Shown here: positions 1 to 8,229 of the stretch, in pieces
Layout: each line of letters begins with the position of its first letter
How positions within the stretch are numbered: position 1 is the stretch's first letter
Source of the DNA: Ardenticatenaceae bacterium
GTDB taxonomy: Bacteria; Chloroflexota; Anaerolineae; Promineifilales; Promineifilaceae
Direction of reading: 5' to 3'
Assembly: GCA_020634415.1 (NCBI GenBank)
Contig: JACKBT010000002.1
Location: 1-64,000 of the forward strand
DNA: 64,000 nucleotides
Program-made: the position numbers and the translations under genes
Notes under the pieces: model-generated
Told to the model about the DNA's origin: nothing
Database searches by the model: none
The model's input: only the letters and a program-made list of their open reading frames with translations

Positions 1-1401
1 CTCTTCGAGTAGGGCTTTGTTGGATTCGTACCACTGCGGCCGTTCCCAGCCACCGGTCTCGAAGAAGACTGCGCCTAATTCCTTCTCGCGGATGAACATG
101 GGGCTGACGCGCTGGTAGCGGTTGGAGTTCCACTGCTCGCGGGGGTGGACGATGCCGTAGGTTTTGTTGAAGCCTTCGCTGGTGCGGGCGTTGATGTGGG
201 TCTTGGAGCGGGCATAGTCGTAGAAACGGGAGATGTCGGAGTGGTGCGGGTCAATTTCAGAAACGCCATGCGTCATCCACTCGGCAATCATGCGGCCTAC
301 GCCTGGGCCTTCTTTAATCCAAACGGCCGCTGCCGACCACAAATTCTGCACTTCCACCGTCTCGCCCAAGAGTGGGTAGCCATCCGGCGTCAGCGAGAGC
401 AGGCCATTGATGGCATGGCGCACGCCCGCTCGTTCATCGCCCAAAATTTCGGGCATCAATTCCAAAGCCTGTTCCAACTGCGGGTCAAAATCTTCCTGTG
501 TGAAGGGCAGTTCGGTGGGGGATAGGGCCGACTCTTCAATCGAGGGAATGTCGTCTGGCTCGTGCAGGATGGGGCGATGGGCGTAGGAACCGACTTCCAT
601 GTCGCTGCCGTGCTGCCGCTCGTAGCAGAAGGTGTCCATATCGCGCACGATGGGGTATTCAATTTCGCCAACGGTGTGTTCTAACTGCTCCAATGGCCCC
701 ACAGTGATCATCTGATGCACGGCGGGGGTGAGGGGGATGGTGGCCCCGGCCATCTTGGCGATGCGCGGACTCCACACGCCGCAGGCGACGACGATGTACT
801 CTGTTTCGATGGTGCCGCGGTCGGTGACGATGGCTTTGACGTGGGAACGGCCGTTTGCCCCCTCTTCCACCACCACATCCAACACCTCTGTATTAGCCGA
901 AATCGTCAGCACACCCTTATCGGTAGCATATTCGCGCATCAAAGTGCCTGCCCGCAGCGAATCCACCACGCCGACGGAAGGGGTGTAGAAACCACCGAGG
1001 ATGATGTCCTCGTTGATGAAGGGTACTTTTTCCTTCACTTCGGCCGTTGTCAGCAGATGGCCTTCGATGCCCCAGCTTTTGGCCGAGGCCATGCGGCGGC
1101 GGAACTCTTCCATGCGGGCTTCCGTGCGGGCTACTTCGATACCACCACTTTCGGTGAAGACGCCCAATTCTTTGTACTGCTTCATGCTGTCCGAGGTCAA
1201 AAAGGCCATCTCCTTGCCATGATCCACAGGGAAAATGAAGTTCGAGGCGTGGCCTGTCGAGCCACCCGGATTGGGCAGCGGCCCCTTATCCAGCAGCACG
1301 ATGTCTGTCCAGCCCAAACGTGCCAGATGGTAGGTCACACAGTTCCCCACAATCCCTGCACCGACGATTACTACTTTTGCTTTTGTTGGTAAATTGCTCA
1401 T
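1..1401 (-). CDS. Dimethylglycine/sarcosine dehydrogenase-like FAD oxidoreductase, 3' end beyond left edge
   Basis: The reading frame stays open from the ATG at 1401 to base 1, giving 467 codons with no stop, so the gene runs off the left edge. The N-terminus is a Rossmann FAD fold, VVIVGAGIVG at residues 10-19. GGSTGHASN follows at 46-54, with His51 at the place where this family anchors FAD. The far end (HPREQWNSNRYQRVSPMF) matches the start of the folate-binding GcvT-like half of dimethylglycine or sarcosine dehydrogenases. The family oxidatively demethylates N-methylglycines and passes the methyl to tetrahydrofolate. GGAG lies 6 bases before the ATG. The next gene upstream on the same strand is an MttB-like methyltransferase, which fits joint breakdown of betaine-type methylamines. 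The exact substrate is unknown. Confidence 0.85.
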   Translation of the reverse strand, partial: MSNLPTKAKVVIVGAGIVGNCVTYHLARLGWTDIVLLDKGPLPNPGGSTGHASNFIFPVDHGKEMAFLTSDSMKQYKELGVFTESGGIEVARTEARMEEFRRRMASAKSWGIEGHLLTTAEVKEKVPFINEDIILGGFYTPSVGVVDSLRAGTLMREYATDKGVLTISANTEVLDVVVEEGANGRSHVKAIVTDRGTIETEYIVVACGVWSPRIAKMAGATIPLTPAVHQMITVGPLEQLEHTVGEIEYPIVRDMDTFCYERQHGSDMEVGSYAHRPILHEPDDIPSIEESALSPTELPFTQEDFDPQLEQALELMPEILGDERAGVRHAINGLLSLTPDGYPLLGETVEVQNLWSAAAVWIKEGPGVGRMIAEWMTHGVSEIDPHHSDISRFYDYARSKTHINARTSEGFNKTYGIVHPREQWNSNRYQRVSPMFIREKELGAVFFETGGWERPQWYESNKALLEE

Positions 1402-1418
1402 GTGTTACTCCAATAAAT

Positions 1419-1487
1419 GGAGATTGGAGACTAGAGATTGGAGACTGAAATACCTACAGAGTCTCTAGTCTCTAGTCTCCAGTCTCT
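1419..1487. repeat. Inverted heptamer array (GGAGACT type)
   Basis: Four 7-bp words (GGAGATT, GGAGACT, AGAGATT, GGAGACT) are followed by a 13-base loop and four complementary words (AGTCTCT, AGTCTCT, AGTCTCC, AGTCTCT). The right arm directly abuts the minus-strand stop codon of the next gene at 1488-1490. It can fold into an imperfect 28-bp stem. Confidence 0.9.
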
Positions 1488-3008
1488 TTAATATTCTGGT
1501 TTAATCTCCCCTTTCCGTTTGGTCATAAACTCCTGCAAGGCTTCGTCAAGGGCGGGGTCGAGGGCGGGGGCTTCGTAGTCGCGCAGGATTTGTTTGTATT
1601 TTTTGTTGGCTTTTTGTTCGGCCGTTAAGGCCCCTTCCTCATACCACTGCTCGAACGAGTTGTAATCGAACAGGTCGGAGCGGTAGAAGGCGGTGCGGAA
1701 GTTGGCCATAGTATGGGGCGTGCCTAAGTGATGGTCGTTGACGCTCACGTTGCGCAATGACTCCATCGCCAGGCCATTTTCCGACAAATCCAAACCTTTG
1801 ATGAAGGTGTGGAACATGCCCAACAGTTGGCAGTCCATCACAAATTTCTCATAGCCAGCAGCTAGGCCGCCTTCCAGCCAGCCTGCCGAATGGAGCGTGA
1901 AGTTGACTCGCGCCAAAATGCCCGCCTTCATCGTCATCACCGATTCGTAAGCGGCCTGGGCATCGCCAATTTTAGAGCTGGTGAACATGCCGCTGCTGCG
2001 ATAGGGCAGGCCGTGCCGCCGCGCCAACTGTCCGGCGGCGTACAGGGCTATTTGGCTTTCCGGCGAGCCAAAAACAGGTGCGCCGCTTTGTAAATCAATA
2101 TTGGTTTGGAACGCGCCGAAAATGACGGGGTTGCCGGGGTTGAACATTTGGACCATCAGGATGCCGGCCAGGGCTTCGGCGTTGAGTTGGATGAGCGTGC
2201 CGGCAATGCCGACGGGAGCCATCGCCCCCGAAAAGAGGAAGGGGGTAATGATGAGGGGTTGATTGGCGGCGACGTAGGCTTTCATGGCCCCCAACATGCG
2301 GTCGTCGAGGCGGCGGGGGCTGCTGATGTTGATGAGGCCAAGCACGGCGGGTGTTTGGCGGATGGCCTCAGCGCCGAAGAGGATTTCGGCCATTTTTACG
2401 CTGTCGGCGGCGTTGGCGTTGGAGGTGACGCTGCCCATGAAGGCTTTGTCGCTGTATTTGATGTGACTGTATACCATGTCCAGGTGGCGGGTGTGGGTGG
2501 GTTCGTCGGTGGGTTCGACGATGGTGCCGCCGGAGTGGTGAATGTAGGGCGAGGAGTAGGCCATTTTGACGAAGTTGATGAAGTCAGCGAGGGTGGCTTC
2601 GCGGCGGCCACGATCCTGGTTGTAGACGAAGGGGGGGCCGTAGACGGGGGCGAAGCAGATGTGCTTGCCGCCGATGGTGACGTTGTTGTCGGGGTTGCGG
2701 GCTTGTTGGGTGAATTGGCTGGGTGCTTTGGCAATGTATTCGGCGACCATTTCGCGGTCGAAGTAGGCGGTGTCGCCGATCATTTTGACGCCATGTGCTT
2801 TGAGGGTGGCCTGTGCTTCGTCGTCGTAAAAGTCTATGCCCACGTCGGAGAGGACTTCGAGTGATTTTTCGTGAATCAGTTCGATGCCTTCTGCGCTGAT
2901 CATGTCGTAGGTGGGCAGGTTGTTGATGGGCTGGGCGATTTTGGCAACGGCCGTTACCGCTGCATTATCTCGCTGCCCACCCCTTCGTCTTTCGCGTATA
3001 CGTCCCAT
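1488..3008 (-). CDS. MttB-family (trimethylamine methyltransferase-like) corrinoid methyltransferase, non-pyrrolysine type
   Basis: A 506-residue protein of the trimethylamine:corrinoid methyltransferase family (COG5598). Family members move a methyl group from a quaternary or tertiary amine to a corrinoid protein. The frame is uninterrupted, with no in-frame amber codon, so this belongs to the large non-pyrrolysine branch, some members of which act on glycine betaine or related compounds. Recognisable stretches are the region around LINISSPRRLDDRM and the barrel segment IFGAFQTNIDLQSG. AAGGAG precedes the ATG at 3008 by a good distance. It lies between a GntR regulator upstream and a dimethylglycine dehydrogenase-like gene downstream, all on the minus strand. 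No corrinoid protein gene is visible in the window. Substrate is inferred only from context. Confidence 0.85.
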   Translation of the reverse strand: MGRIRERRRGGQRDNAAVTAVAKIAQPINNLPTYDMISAEGIELIHEKSLEVLSDVGIDFYDDEAQATLKAHGVKMIGDTAYFDREMVAEYIAKAPSQFTQQARNPDNNVTIGGKHICFAPVYGPPFVYNQDRGRREATLADFINFVKMAYSSPYIHHSGGTIVEPTDEPTHTRHLDMVYSHIKYSDKAFMGSVTSNANAADSVKMAEILFGAEAIRQTPAVLGLINISSPRRLDDRMLGAMKAYVAANQPLIITPFLFSGAMAPVGIAGTLIQLNAEALAGILMVQMFNPGNPVIFGAFQTNIDLQSGAPVFGSPESQIALYAAGQLARRHGLPYRSSGMFTSSKIGDAQAAYESVMTMKAGILARVNFTLHSAGWLEGGLAAGYEKFVMDCQLLGMFHTFIKGLDLSENGLAMESLRNVSVNDHHLGTPHTMANFRTAFYRSDLFDYNSFEQWYEEGALTAEQKANKKYKQILRDYEAPALDPALDEALQEFMTKRKGEIKPEY

Positions 3009-3024
3009 TTTTACTCCTTAATTG

Positions 3025-3084
3025 GGAGACTGGAGACTGGGGACTATGCCGCTTTGCTTACCTAGTCTCTAGTCTCAAGTCTCT
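3025..3084. repeat. Inverted heptamer array (GGAGACT type)
   Basis: Left words GGAGACT, GGAGACT, GGGGACT. After an 18-base loop come the right words AGTCTCT, AGTCTCA, AGTCTCT. The last base of the right arm is the first base of the TTA that reads as the stop codon of the GntR gene on the minus strand. This is the same stop-codon placement as the array at 1419-1487. Confidence 0.85.
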
Positions 3085-3776
3085 TATTTCCCAAGCATTG
3101 CTGCTTGAATCTCTTCTTGAAAGGTTTGGATGTGCCGTTCCAGCCGTTGGGCGGCGAGGTCGGGGTTTTGTTGTTGTAGGGCTTCGAGGATGAGACGGTG
3201 TTCGAGAACGGCCGTTTCCATATTACCAACCCGGGCCAGGGCATAATACCAGAGGCGCAGGCTGAGGGCATAAAGCATGTTCAGGGTGTCGTGCAGGAAA
3301 ATATTGTCGGTGGCTTCGTAGAGAATGCGGTGGCAGGCTTCGTCTATGGCGATGAGTTCTTGGTTGGTAAACGGCCGTTCCTCATCCGGCAGCTTATTCA
3401 ATACAGCCTCCATCTCTTGCCAATGGTGCCTGGAGCCGCGAACGGCCGCTAACCGCGCTGCCTGAGACTCTAGAACCAGCCGCACCTCAAACAGCCGCTG
3501 TAAATCGGTAATGCCAATCTCGGTGACGAACATGCCGCGCCGGGGAGCAATCGTCACCAGTTTTTCCAGCGCCAGCCGCTTAAGGGCTTCTCGAATAGGG
3601 GTACGACCTAATTGTAACTCCTCAATCAGCACGCCTTCATCAATGACATGGCCGGGACGCAGCTGTAGGGAGACAATTTTGTGTTTGATCTGCTCGTAGG
3701 CTTGCTGGCTAAGAGAGGGGAAGCGGCTGCTGCCGTTTGTTATCTCTACACCATTAGCTACCAGGGGAGTTGTCAT
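3084..3776 (-). CDS. GntR-family transcriptional regulator, FadR/FCD subfamily
   Basis: This 230-residue protein has an N-terminal winged helix-turn-helix (about residues 27-86, including GRTPIREALKRL) and a C-terminal all-helical FCD ligand domain (about 92-215). The FCD metal or ligand residues are present: Asp145, His149, His193 and His215. Members bind a small carboxylate or amine-derived effector and usually repress adjacent catabolic genes. The gene is first in a minus-strand run with mttB-like and dimethylglycine dehydrogenase-like genes, so it is the likely regulator of methylamine use. AGGAAA precedes the ATG, and a perfect 16-bp palindrome at 3801-3816 lies 25 bp upstream of the start, suited to autoregulation. 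Confidence 0.9.
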   Translation of the reverse strand: MTTPLVANGVEITNGSSRFPSLSQQAYEQIKHKIVSLQLRPGHVIDEGVLIEELQLGRTPIREALKRLALEKLVTIAPRRGMFVTEIGITDLQRLFEVRLVLESQAARLAAVRGSRHHWQEMEAVLNKLPDEERPFTNQELIAIDEACHRILYEATDNIFLHDTLNMLYALSLRLWYYALARVGNMETAVLEHRLILEALQQQNPDLAAQRLERHIQTFQEEIQAAMLGK

Positions 3777-3800
3777 TGTTGTTTCCTAATGTTTACATGC

Positions 3801-3816
3801 AACTGATATATCAGTT
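3801..3816. promoter_or_regulatory. Perfect 16-bp palindrome, candidate GntR operator
   Basis: AACTGATATATCAGTT is fully self-complementary and lies 25 bp before the GntR start codon, where a promoter of that gene should be. FadR-subfamily regulators bind short palindromes as dimers. The assignment to this regulator is inference. Confidence 0.6.
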
Positions 3817-3947
3817 ATATATTCTGCGTATTGGGTGATGTTATCATGCTGGCAAGGTTCTGGCAATGAATAGGGGAGGGTGGTGATACGGCCGTTTTGA
3901 GTGCCTCTGTTTGCTTCATTTTCGCAGGAAAACAAGTGTGACATCTA

Positions 3948-3976
3948 TTGACGAATTAGAACAAGTGTGCTAAATT
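3948..3976 (+). promoter_or_regulatory. Candidate sigma-70-type promoter with overlapping direct repeat
   Basis: TTGACG (3948-3953), a 17-base spacer and TAAATT (3971-3976) form a plausible housekeeping promoter for the gene starting at 4090. The direct repeat AACAAGTGTG occurs at 3931-3940 and again in the spacer at 3960-3969, a layout expected for an activator or repressor site. Confidence 0.45.
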
Positions 3977-4089
3977 TTAGAACATAACACGCCTCACAAA
4001 AACCATGATGAGATTGGTGCAGATAAGCCCTAATAGGGCAGGAAGCAGAACAATGTTAAGCAGTTTGACATTGGCAAGGAGAGAGGATC

Positions 4090-4809
4090 ATGCAGAACGA
4101 GCATCTGATCAGACAGGAAAGGGGATATGGGCGGGGTAACGGCCGTTCTGATTGGCAAATATTAGGCACTTATGTTTCTCGCAAAACAATGATTGGCCTG
4201 ATTATGGCGACCGCCCTGATTGCTTTTGAAGCTTTTAATTACGATACCACGCGCTATGCTTTGCAGGATTTTTTGGGCAGCGTGAGCTTTATGGGTGTGA
4301 CTTGGGCTAGCATTTTGGCGATTGCTTTTTGTGCCATTGACTTTGCTGGCTTAGCCCGCCTGTTTACCCCCGAGCAGGGGGAAGCGGAACAAAAGGCGAT
4401 CTGGTATTTGATGGGAGCCTGGCTTTTGGGCGCCACGCTGAATGCGGCGATGACCTGGTGGGCGGTGTCTCTGACGCTGCTGAATCACAGCTTTGGCAAT
4501 GAGGTTTTGAGCCGTGAGCAGTTGTTGCAGATTGTGCCTATTTTTGTGGCGGCATTGGTTTGGCTGACGCGCATTTTGTTTATTGGCGCGTTTTCGGTGG
4601 CCGGTGAGCATCTGTTTGAGCCTGTGCAGCCAGCACAACGGCCGTCTATGCAGCCGACAGCTTCTGTGGGGCAACGGCCGTTGCGCCAACCAACCCCACC
4701 GCCCACACCCGAACCAACCGCACTACCGCCAACACCCGTGCGCCGCTCCCCTGTCCCCAATCGCCCGCAATATAACCCGGCGGCGATGTATGCAAAGGGC
4801 AAGGAGTAA
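4090..4809 (+). CDS. Unknown membrane protein, four predicted spans, proline-rich tail
   Basis: This 239-residue protein has four hydrophobic segments near residues 33-50, 66-88, 98-127 and 141-165. A Gln/Pro/Thr-rich cytosolic-type tail follows from about 178 with repeated TPPPTPEP-like sequence. I recognise no catalytic motif or named family. AAGGAGAGAGGATC precedes the ATG and gives good ribosome-binding support. The candidate promoter at 3948-3976 would serve it. A perfect 30-bp palindrome 24 bp after the stop may end or protect its transcript. Function unknown. Confidence 0.75.
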   Translation: MQNEHLIRQERGYGRGNGRSDWQILGTYVSRKTMIGLIMATALIAFEAFNYDTTRYALQDFLGSVSFMGVTWASILAIAFCAIDFAGLARLFTPEQGEAEQKAIWYLMGAWLLGATLNAAMTWWAVSLTLLNHSFGNEVLSREQLLQIVPIFVAALVWLTRILFIGAFSVAGEHLFEPVQPAQRPSMQPTASVGQRPLRQPTPPPTPEPTALPPTPVRRSPVPNRPQYNPAAMYAKGKE

Positions 4810-4833
4810 ACGGACTTTTTGTAGCAAGATAAC

Positions 4834-4863
4834 ATGGGGAGGAAACGGCCGTTTCCTCCCCAT
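4834..4863. repeat. Perfect 30-bp palindrome centred on AACGGCCGTT
   Basis: The ten-base motif is extended symmetrically by GGGGAGG / CCTCCCC and AT on either side, giving full self-complementarity over 30 bp. It lies just after the stop of the membrane-protein gene. There is no T tract, so it is not a classical intrinsic terminator. Confidence 0.85.
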
Positions 4864-4975
4864 TGCCCATTTATAACCCCTCGTGCAATTATCCAGTTGT
4901 GCCCTCAAGCAGCATAATGGGGCATAAATATGCTTTGCCCCCCAAAACAGTATAAACTCTGGCTCAGGTGAAATT

Positions 4976-5509
4976 ATGTCTGATCTATTGGTGAAACTAT
5001 ATGACCTGCCAGATGCAACTGCGGCCGAAACTGCCTTAAGGGCAGCCTCCATTTGCATTCGGCGCTCCCTACCCACCGAGAGTTCCCTGATCTCTGCGTG
5101 GGTGCGAACCCATTTTAGCGATATCTGGGCCGAAGAAGTGTATATCTCTGCCCTACGTGAGCCATCGGCCTGTTATATCGCCGTTTTGGGCGATCCCCAT
5201 CACGTGCCGCAGCATTCTTACGACCGTCCCAGTGAACTGCTGATTGGGTTTGCTTGTTATGATAACAATACCAAAGGTATGTTTGGCCCAATGGGCGTAC
5301 TGCCCACATATCGTCAGCAAGGTGTTGGCGCGGTGCTGCTCATCCGCACCCTGGCCGCCATGCGCGATGAGCGGTATGCCTATGCGGCCATCGGTTGGGC
5401 TGGCCCTGTGGCCTGGTATGAGCGCACGGTGGGGGCTGCCGTCATTCCCAATTCGGAACCAGGCATTTATGGGCCTCTGTTGCGTGCCTCTGCCCGAGGC
5501 GACATGTGA
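4976..5509 (+). CDS. GNAT-family N-acetyltransferase
   Basis: A 177-residue protein whose central part carries the acetyl-CoA-binding motif A of GNAT enzymes: MGVLPTYRQQGVGAVLLIR, with the Q/R-x-x-G-x-G/A loop. The preceding strand LLIGFACYD and the later Tyr in WYERTVGA fit the fold. The substrate cannot be told from sequence. AGGTGAAATT provides a weak ribosome-binding site. The stop codon overlaps the GTG start option of the following lipoprotein gene, so the two are probably co-translated. Confidence 0.85.
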   Translation: MSDLLVKLYDLPDATAAETALRAASICIRRSLPTESSLISAWVRTHFSDIWAEEVYISALREPSACYIAVLGDPHHVPQHSYDRPSELLIGFACYDNNTKGMFGPMGVLPTYRQQGVGAVLLIRTLAAMRDERYAYAAIGWAGPVAWYERTVGAAVIPNSEPGIYGPLLRASARGDM

Positions 5510-5511
5510 CG

Positions 5512-6120
5512 ATGAACAAGAAAAACAAAAATCTGCTCTGTTTATTGACGATCCTCCTCCTGGTTTTGGCAAGCTGTAACAGCCAGCAGATGTTGGAAAC
5601 AACGCCAGCCGTTGACGAATCGGCTGCCCTAGCCCCTGACAGCGATGAAGTACCCCTAACCATAGAAACCGATTTACTTGGCGAAGCGAGTGGAGAGAAA
5701 TACCGTTTTAATGTTCCTGCTTCCTGGGAAGTGGCCCAAAACGAGATGGGCGGAACACTTTTTGCGGAACGGCCGAATGCCCAAATTGGCATCATCCTGC
5801 AAGAGGAATTCAGGATTAAATATGCCACTTCACCAGATGAAGCCTTTTTGCCCATGGCTGAAAGCGATTATGGCGTGGGTCTTGGTCGGGCCATTCTGGA
5901 AAATGGGGATGATGAAATTGATGGGATTCCGACCAAATATTATGTTTTGGAACGGTACAACGGCAAAAATGCGTATGCTCTGAGATACGTGTTTGTCAAA
6001 GATTACACGATTTACAGCATGACCTTCATCTGCACCGATTGTGCGTTGGCGGAATTCAATACTTACCGTGAGGAGCTATTCGTCAATATCAAGAACAGCT
6101 TTACATTCCTCAGCAGCTAA
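5512..6120 (+). CDS. Lipoprotein with PsbP/DUF1795-like domain (tentative)
   Basis: Starting at the ATG 5512, residues 1-22 are Lys-rich then hydrophobic and end in the lipobox LASC, so Cys22 should be lipidated and the protein anchored outside the membrane. An upstream GTG at 5506 is an alternative start but adds only two residues. The mature part opens with a Thr/Asp-rich linker. It continues as a single compact domain (YRFNVPASWEVAQNE to the C-terminal NIKNSFTFL) that resembles the PsbP/DUF1795 type of small extracellular domain. That resemblance is by pattern only. The gene is coupled to the acetyltransferase. Function unknown. Confidence 0.75.
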   Translation: MNKKNKNLLCLLTILLLVLASCNSQQMLETTPAVDESAALAPDSDEVPLTIETDLLGEASGEKYRFNVPASWEVAQNEMGGTLFAERPNAQIGIILQEEFRIKYATSPDEAFLPMAESDYGVGLGRAILENGDDEIDGIPTKYYVLERYNGKNAYALRYVFVKDYTIYSMTFICTDCALAEFNTYREELFVNIKNSFTFLSS

Positions 6121-6230
6121 GGCCATTTTTCCCCTCGCATCCCATCACCCACCCCACAACGGCAACGCCTTGCCGTTTCCTCCCCTTTTGTTCATGTATC
6201 AAGTTGTTGTGGGAGTAGACGGCCGTTTCC
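6121..6230 (+). repeat. Direct repeat A, copy 1
   Basis: The block ending in GTAGACGGCCGTTTCC and containing TTCATGT.TCAAGTTGTT recurs at 8514-8620 with scattered substitutions and the same orientation. The two copies bracket the sulfotransferase gene and the VapBC module. Confidence 0.8.
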
Positions 6231-6776
6231 TTCACGAAACAAAACCTGCGTTGAACATGCCGACTGTAGGCCAGGTACATGACTGATGCTCCCGCTTAAC
6301 ATGTTACGTGCACAGTAGGAGCATGATAAAACGCAATTGGCAAAGACGGCCGTTTCCTCCCCACCAACACCTCAAACAACTTCCCCATCCGTTCCATTCT
6401 CCAATCTGGAGTGCACCATTCGGCCGTTTACACCACCGACAACGCGCTATCAAGCTGATAAATTACTGGACGAAACTGAGGCACAGGAATCTCTTTACCA
6501 CCTTGTGCTGACTTGGCCGAAGTATCCATTGCAGCACTCTTCAATTCGTTTATTTCTCCAATTCGTTGTCGTCATCCCCTCACACTCCATCACCCACACC
6601 ACAACTGCAACGCCTCGTTTTGATATTGAATTTTGTTGGTTGTTTATAACAAATAATCATATACTCTCCGGGAGTAGCTCTCACACTTTCTACATGTTAT
6701 TTGTGGTTTTAATCCGGAATTTCAAGTTGAAGCCTGACGTGCAATCAATTCTTAACATTGTAAGGAGAAAAATCTT
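6121..6776. other. Repeat-rich intergenic region at the edge of an accessory island
   Basis: This region of 656 bases has no convincing gene. It holds a 90-110 bp sequence (6121-6230) that recurs at 8514-8620, a partial third copy near 6585-6620, and three CGGCCG motifs, two of them followed by TTTCCTcC. The long frame at 6337-6780 has poor composition and runs over the ribosome-binding site of the next gene. Confidence 0.6.
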
Positions 6777-7679
6777 ATGACCACACCCCAAACCCTCACC
6801 CGTCCCGCTTCACTGAGCGAATATACAGAGCGCCTGCAGCAAACGCGGGCTCCTATTGTGACAGAAAGTATACAGCACGGTCTGGCCTACCAACCCCAGC
6901 CCAGCGCCCTTTTCATTACACCCGCCGACAAATTCAGTGCTACCTGGCTGCAACAAATTGTCCATAGCCTACGCACCCAGGGCGATATGGATTTCGATGA
7001 CATCTCACAGGTCATCCCCTGGCTAGAGATGGCCCATCGCTTAGGAATGAATATCCATGCCCCTCAGCGCGGTGGTTTCCAGGCATTCAAAAGCCATCTC
7101 AGTTGGCAGAACATCCCCAAAGGAGGGCGTTACATCGTTGCCTTCCGCGATCCTAAAGATGTCTTGGTCTCTATGTATCACTTCCTCAATGGTTGGCATT
7201 GGCAAGCTGGCGTGGTCTCAATGACCGAATTTGCCAGCCACTCCTTGCGCCTGGATGGGTGGAGCTATTGGGATCATCTCGTTTCGTGGTGGGAGCAGCG
7301 TCATAATCGCCAGGTGTTACCACTCACTTTTGAAGGGATGAAGGCTGATTTACCAGCAACAGTCCAGACCATCGCTCACTTTCTGGGTATTGAGCTGGAT
7401 CAAGATTTGCTGAATCTGGTATGTGAACGGGCTTCGCTTGAGTTTATGCTGGCCCACAAATCGAAATTTTCCGAGCGCTTGCAGCAGGCCGCGGCAGCCA
7501 AAGATAATCTCTGGCCGCCCAGTGAGACCACCAGCAATATTGGAAATGGCCTGATGGTCGGTCACGGGGCCGAACTCCCTTCCGAGATTGGGGCGGAGAT
7601 AGACACCATCTGGCGTAAGACAGTCGAGCCGAGGACGGGCCTGTCTTCTTACCAGGCCTTGCGGTCAGCGTTAGCGTAA
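6777..7679 (+). CDS. Sulfotransferase-domain protein
   Basis: A 300-residue cytosolic-type sulfotransferase (Sulfotransfer_1). These enzymes move sulfate from PAPS to a hydroxyl or amine. The 3'-phosphate-binding motif is clear at residues 124-132, RDPKDVLVS, in the context YIVAFRDPKDVLVSMYHF. The usual N-terminal PAPS loop (YPKSGTTW) appears only in altered form near residues 48-60 as TPADKFSATWLQQI. The loop Lys-Ser-Gly is lost, so activity is uncertain. AAGGAG precedes the ATG. The gene has no CGGCCG palindrome, unlike most neighbours, and lies between direct repeats with VapBC, suggesting acquired DNA. Acceptor unknown. Confidence 0.8.
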   Translation: MTTPQTLTRPASLSEYTERLQQTRAPIVTESIQHGLAYQPQPSALFITPADKFSATWLQQIVHSLRTQGDMDFDDISQVIPWLEMAHRLGMNIHAPQRGGFQAFKSHLSWQNIPKGGRYIVAFRDPKDVLVSMYHFLNGWHWQAGVVSMTEFASHSLRLDGWSYWDHLVSWWEQRHNRQVLPLTFEGMKADLPATVQTIAHFLGIELDQDLLNLVCERASLEFMLAHKSKFSERLQQAAAAKDNLWPPSETTSNIGNGLMVGHGAELPSEIGAEIDTIWRKTVEPRTGLSSYQALRSALA

Positions 7680-7700
7680 GTCAAAGGTCGAGGAGACTTG

Positions 7701-7772
7701 ATGAACTTTCCATACCAACTAGAACAATTAACGGCCGTATGGTTAACCAATACACTGTGTCAAGCGCCTGCT
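7701..7772 (+). pseudogene. Short broken coding fragment
   Basis: GAGGAGACTTG precedes an ATG opening a 23-codon frame (MNFPYQLEQLTAVWLT and on) that stops abruptly. The following bases in another frame continue in a protein-like way. This looks like the decayed N-terminus of a gene, possibly phosphotransferase-like, but it is too short to identify. Confidence 0.3.
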
Positions 7773-7833
7773 TAACTGAGGCCGAACTGGCGCTGTATGG
7801 GCAGACCACAGCCAACGTCTTGACCTATCCCCC

Positions 7834-8229
7834 TTACTTCCAAAACATCGAAACAGCATACTGCCCAAACTGGCTGTCATTGCTAACCAACAACAACTGA
7901 TCCACTTGCGCTTGAGCAATAAGTAAGCGGTCAAAAGGATCACGATGGTTGTTTAGCGGCAAATTATCCAGAGCATACACAACTGGCAAAGTAATGGGCA
8001 GAACTTGCAGTTGATTTTGCTCTTGTTGGTGCCGAATAATTTCTGGCAAAGGTCTAGCCAGGCGCAGCTTGCCCAATTGCACCTTGATCTGCATCTCCCA
8101 AGCACTAACTACACTCAACAGCAAGCTGTTTTCTACATTCTGACAAGCCGCCAACACCTTGGCTGGCAACCGCTGTGGCTCGTTATACCACCAGATAAAG
8201 GCATGAGTATCAAGCAGCAGCTTCATCAT
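7834..8229 (-). CDS. vapC: PIN-domain ribonuclease toxin, VapC type
   Basis: A 131-residue PIN domain. The acidic metal-binding residues expected of VapC nucleases are visible: Asp7 in LLLDTHAF, Glu45 in SAWEMQIK, Asp97/Asp100 in HRDPFDRLL and Asp118 near the C-terminus. The DTHAF/HRDPFDRLL wording is typical of the COG3744 branch. VapC toxins cleave RNA, often tRNA or rRNA, and are held inactive by the co-encoded antitoxin. The start overlaps the antitoxin gene by 20 bases; ATG 8226 is equally possible. The module lacks CGGCCG motifs inside its genes, in keeping with mobility. Confidence 0.9.
   Translation of the reverse strand: MMKLLLDTHAFIWWYNEPQRLPAKVLAACQNVENSLLLSVVSAWEMQIKVQLGKLRLARPLPEIIRHQQEQNQLQVLPITLPVVYALDNLPLNNHRDPFDRLLIAQAQVDQLLLVSNDSQFGQYAVSMFWK

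Larger units (their letters stand above)
3777..4089. other. Divergent intergenic region with regulatory elements
   Basis: This 313-base gap separates the GntR gene (minus) from a membrane-protein gene (plus). It contains the GntR-proximal palindrome at 3801-3816, a candidate plus-strand promoter at 3948-3976 flanked by a direct repeat, one CGGCCG motif near 3890 and a short palindrome GCCCTAATAGGGC near 4027. I see no small gene. Confidence 0.6.

Noticed and set aside
2106..2864. 252-codon plus-strand frame opposite the MttB-like gene
   Set aside because: It is a Gly/Asp/Val-rich mirror of a well-supported minus-strand gene, with no domain.
6337..6780. Long plus-strand frame of 147 codons before the sulfotransferase
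   Set aside because: It is Ser/Thr/Pro-rich with no recognisable domain, is composed partly of repeat copies, and overlaps the strong AAGGAG site and start of the next gene.
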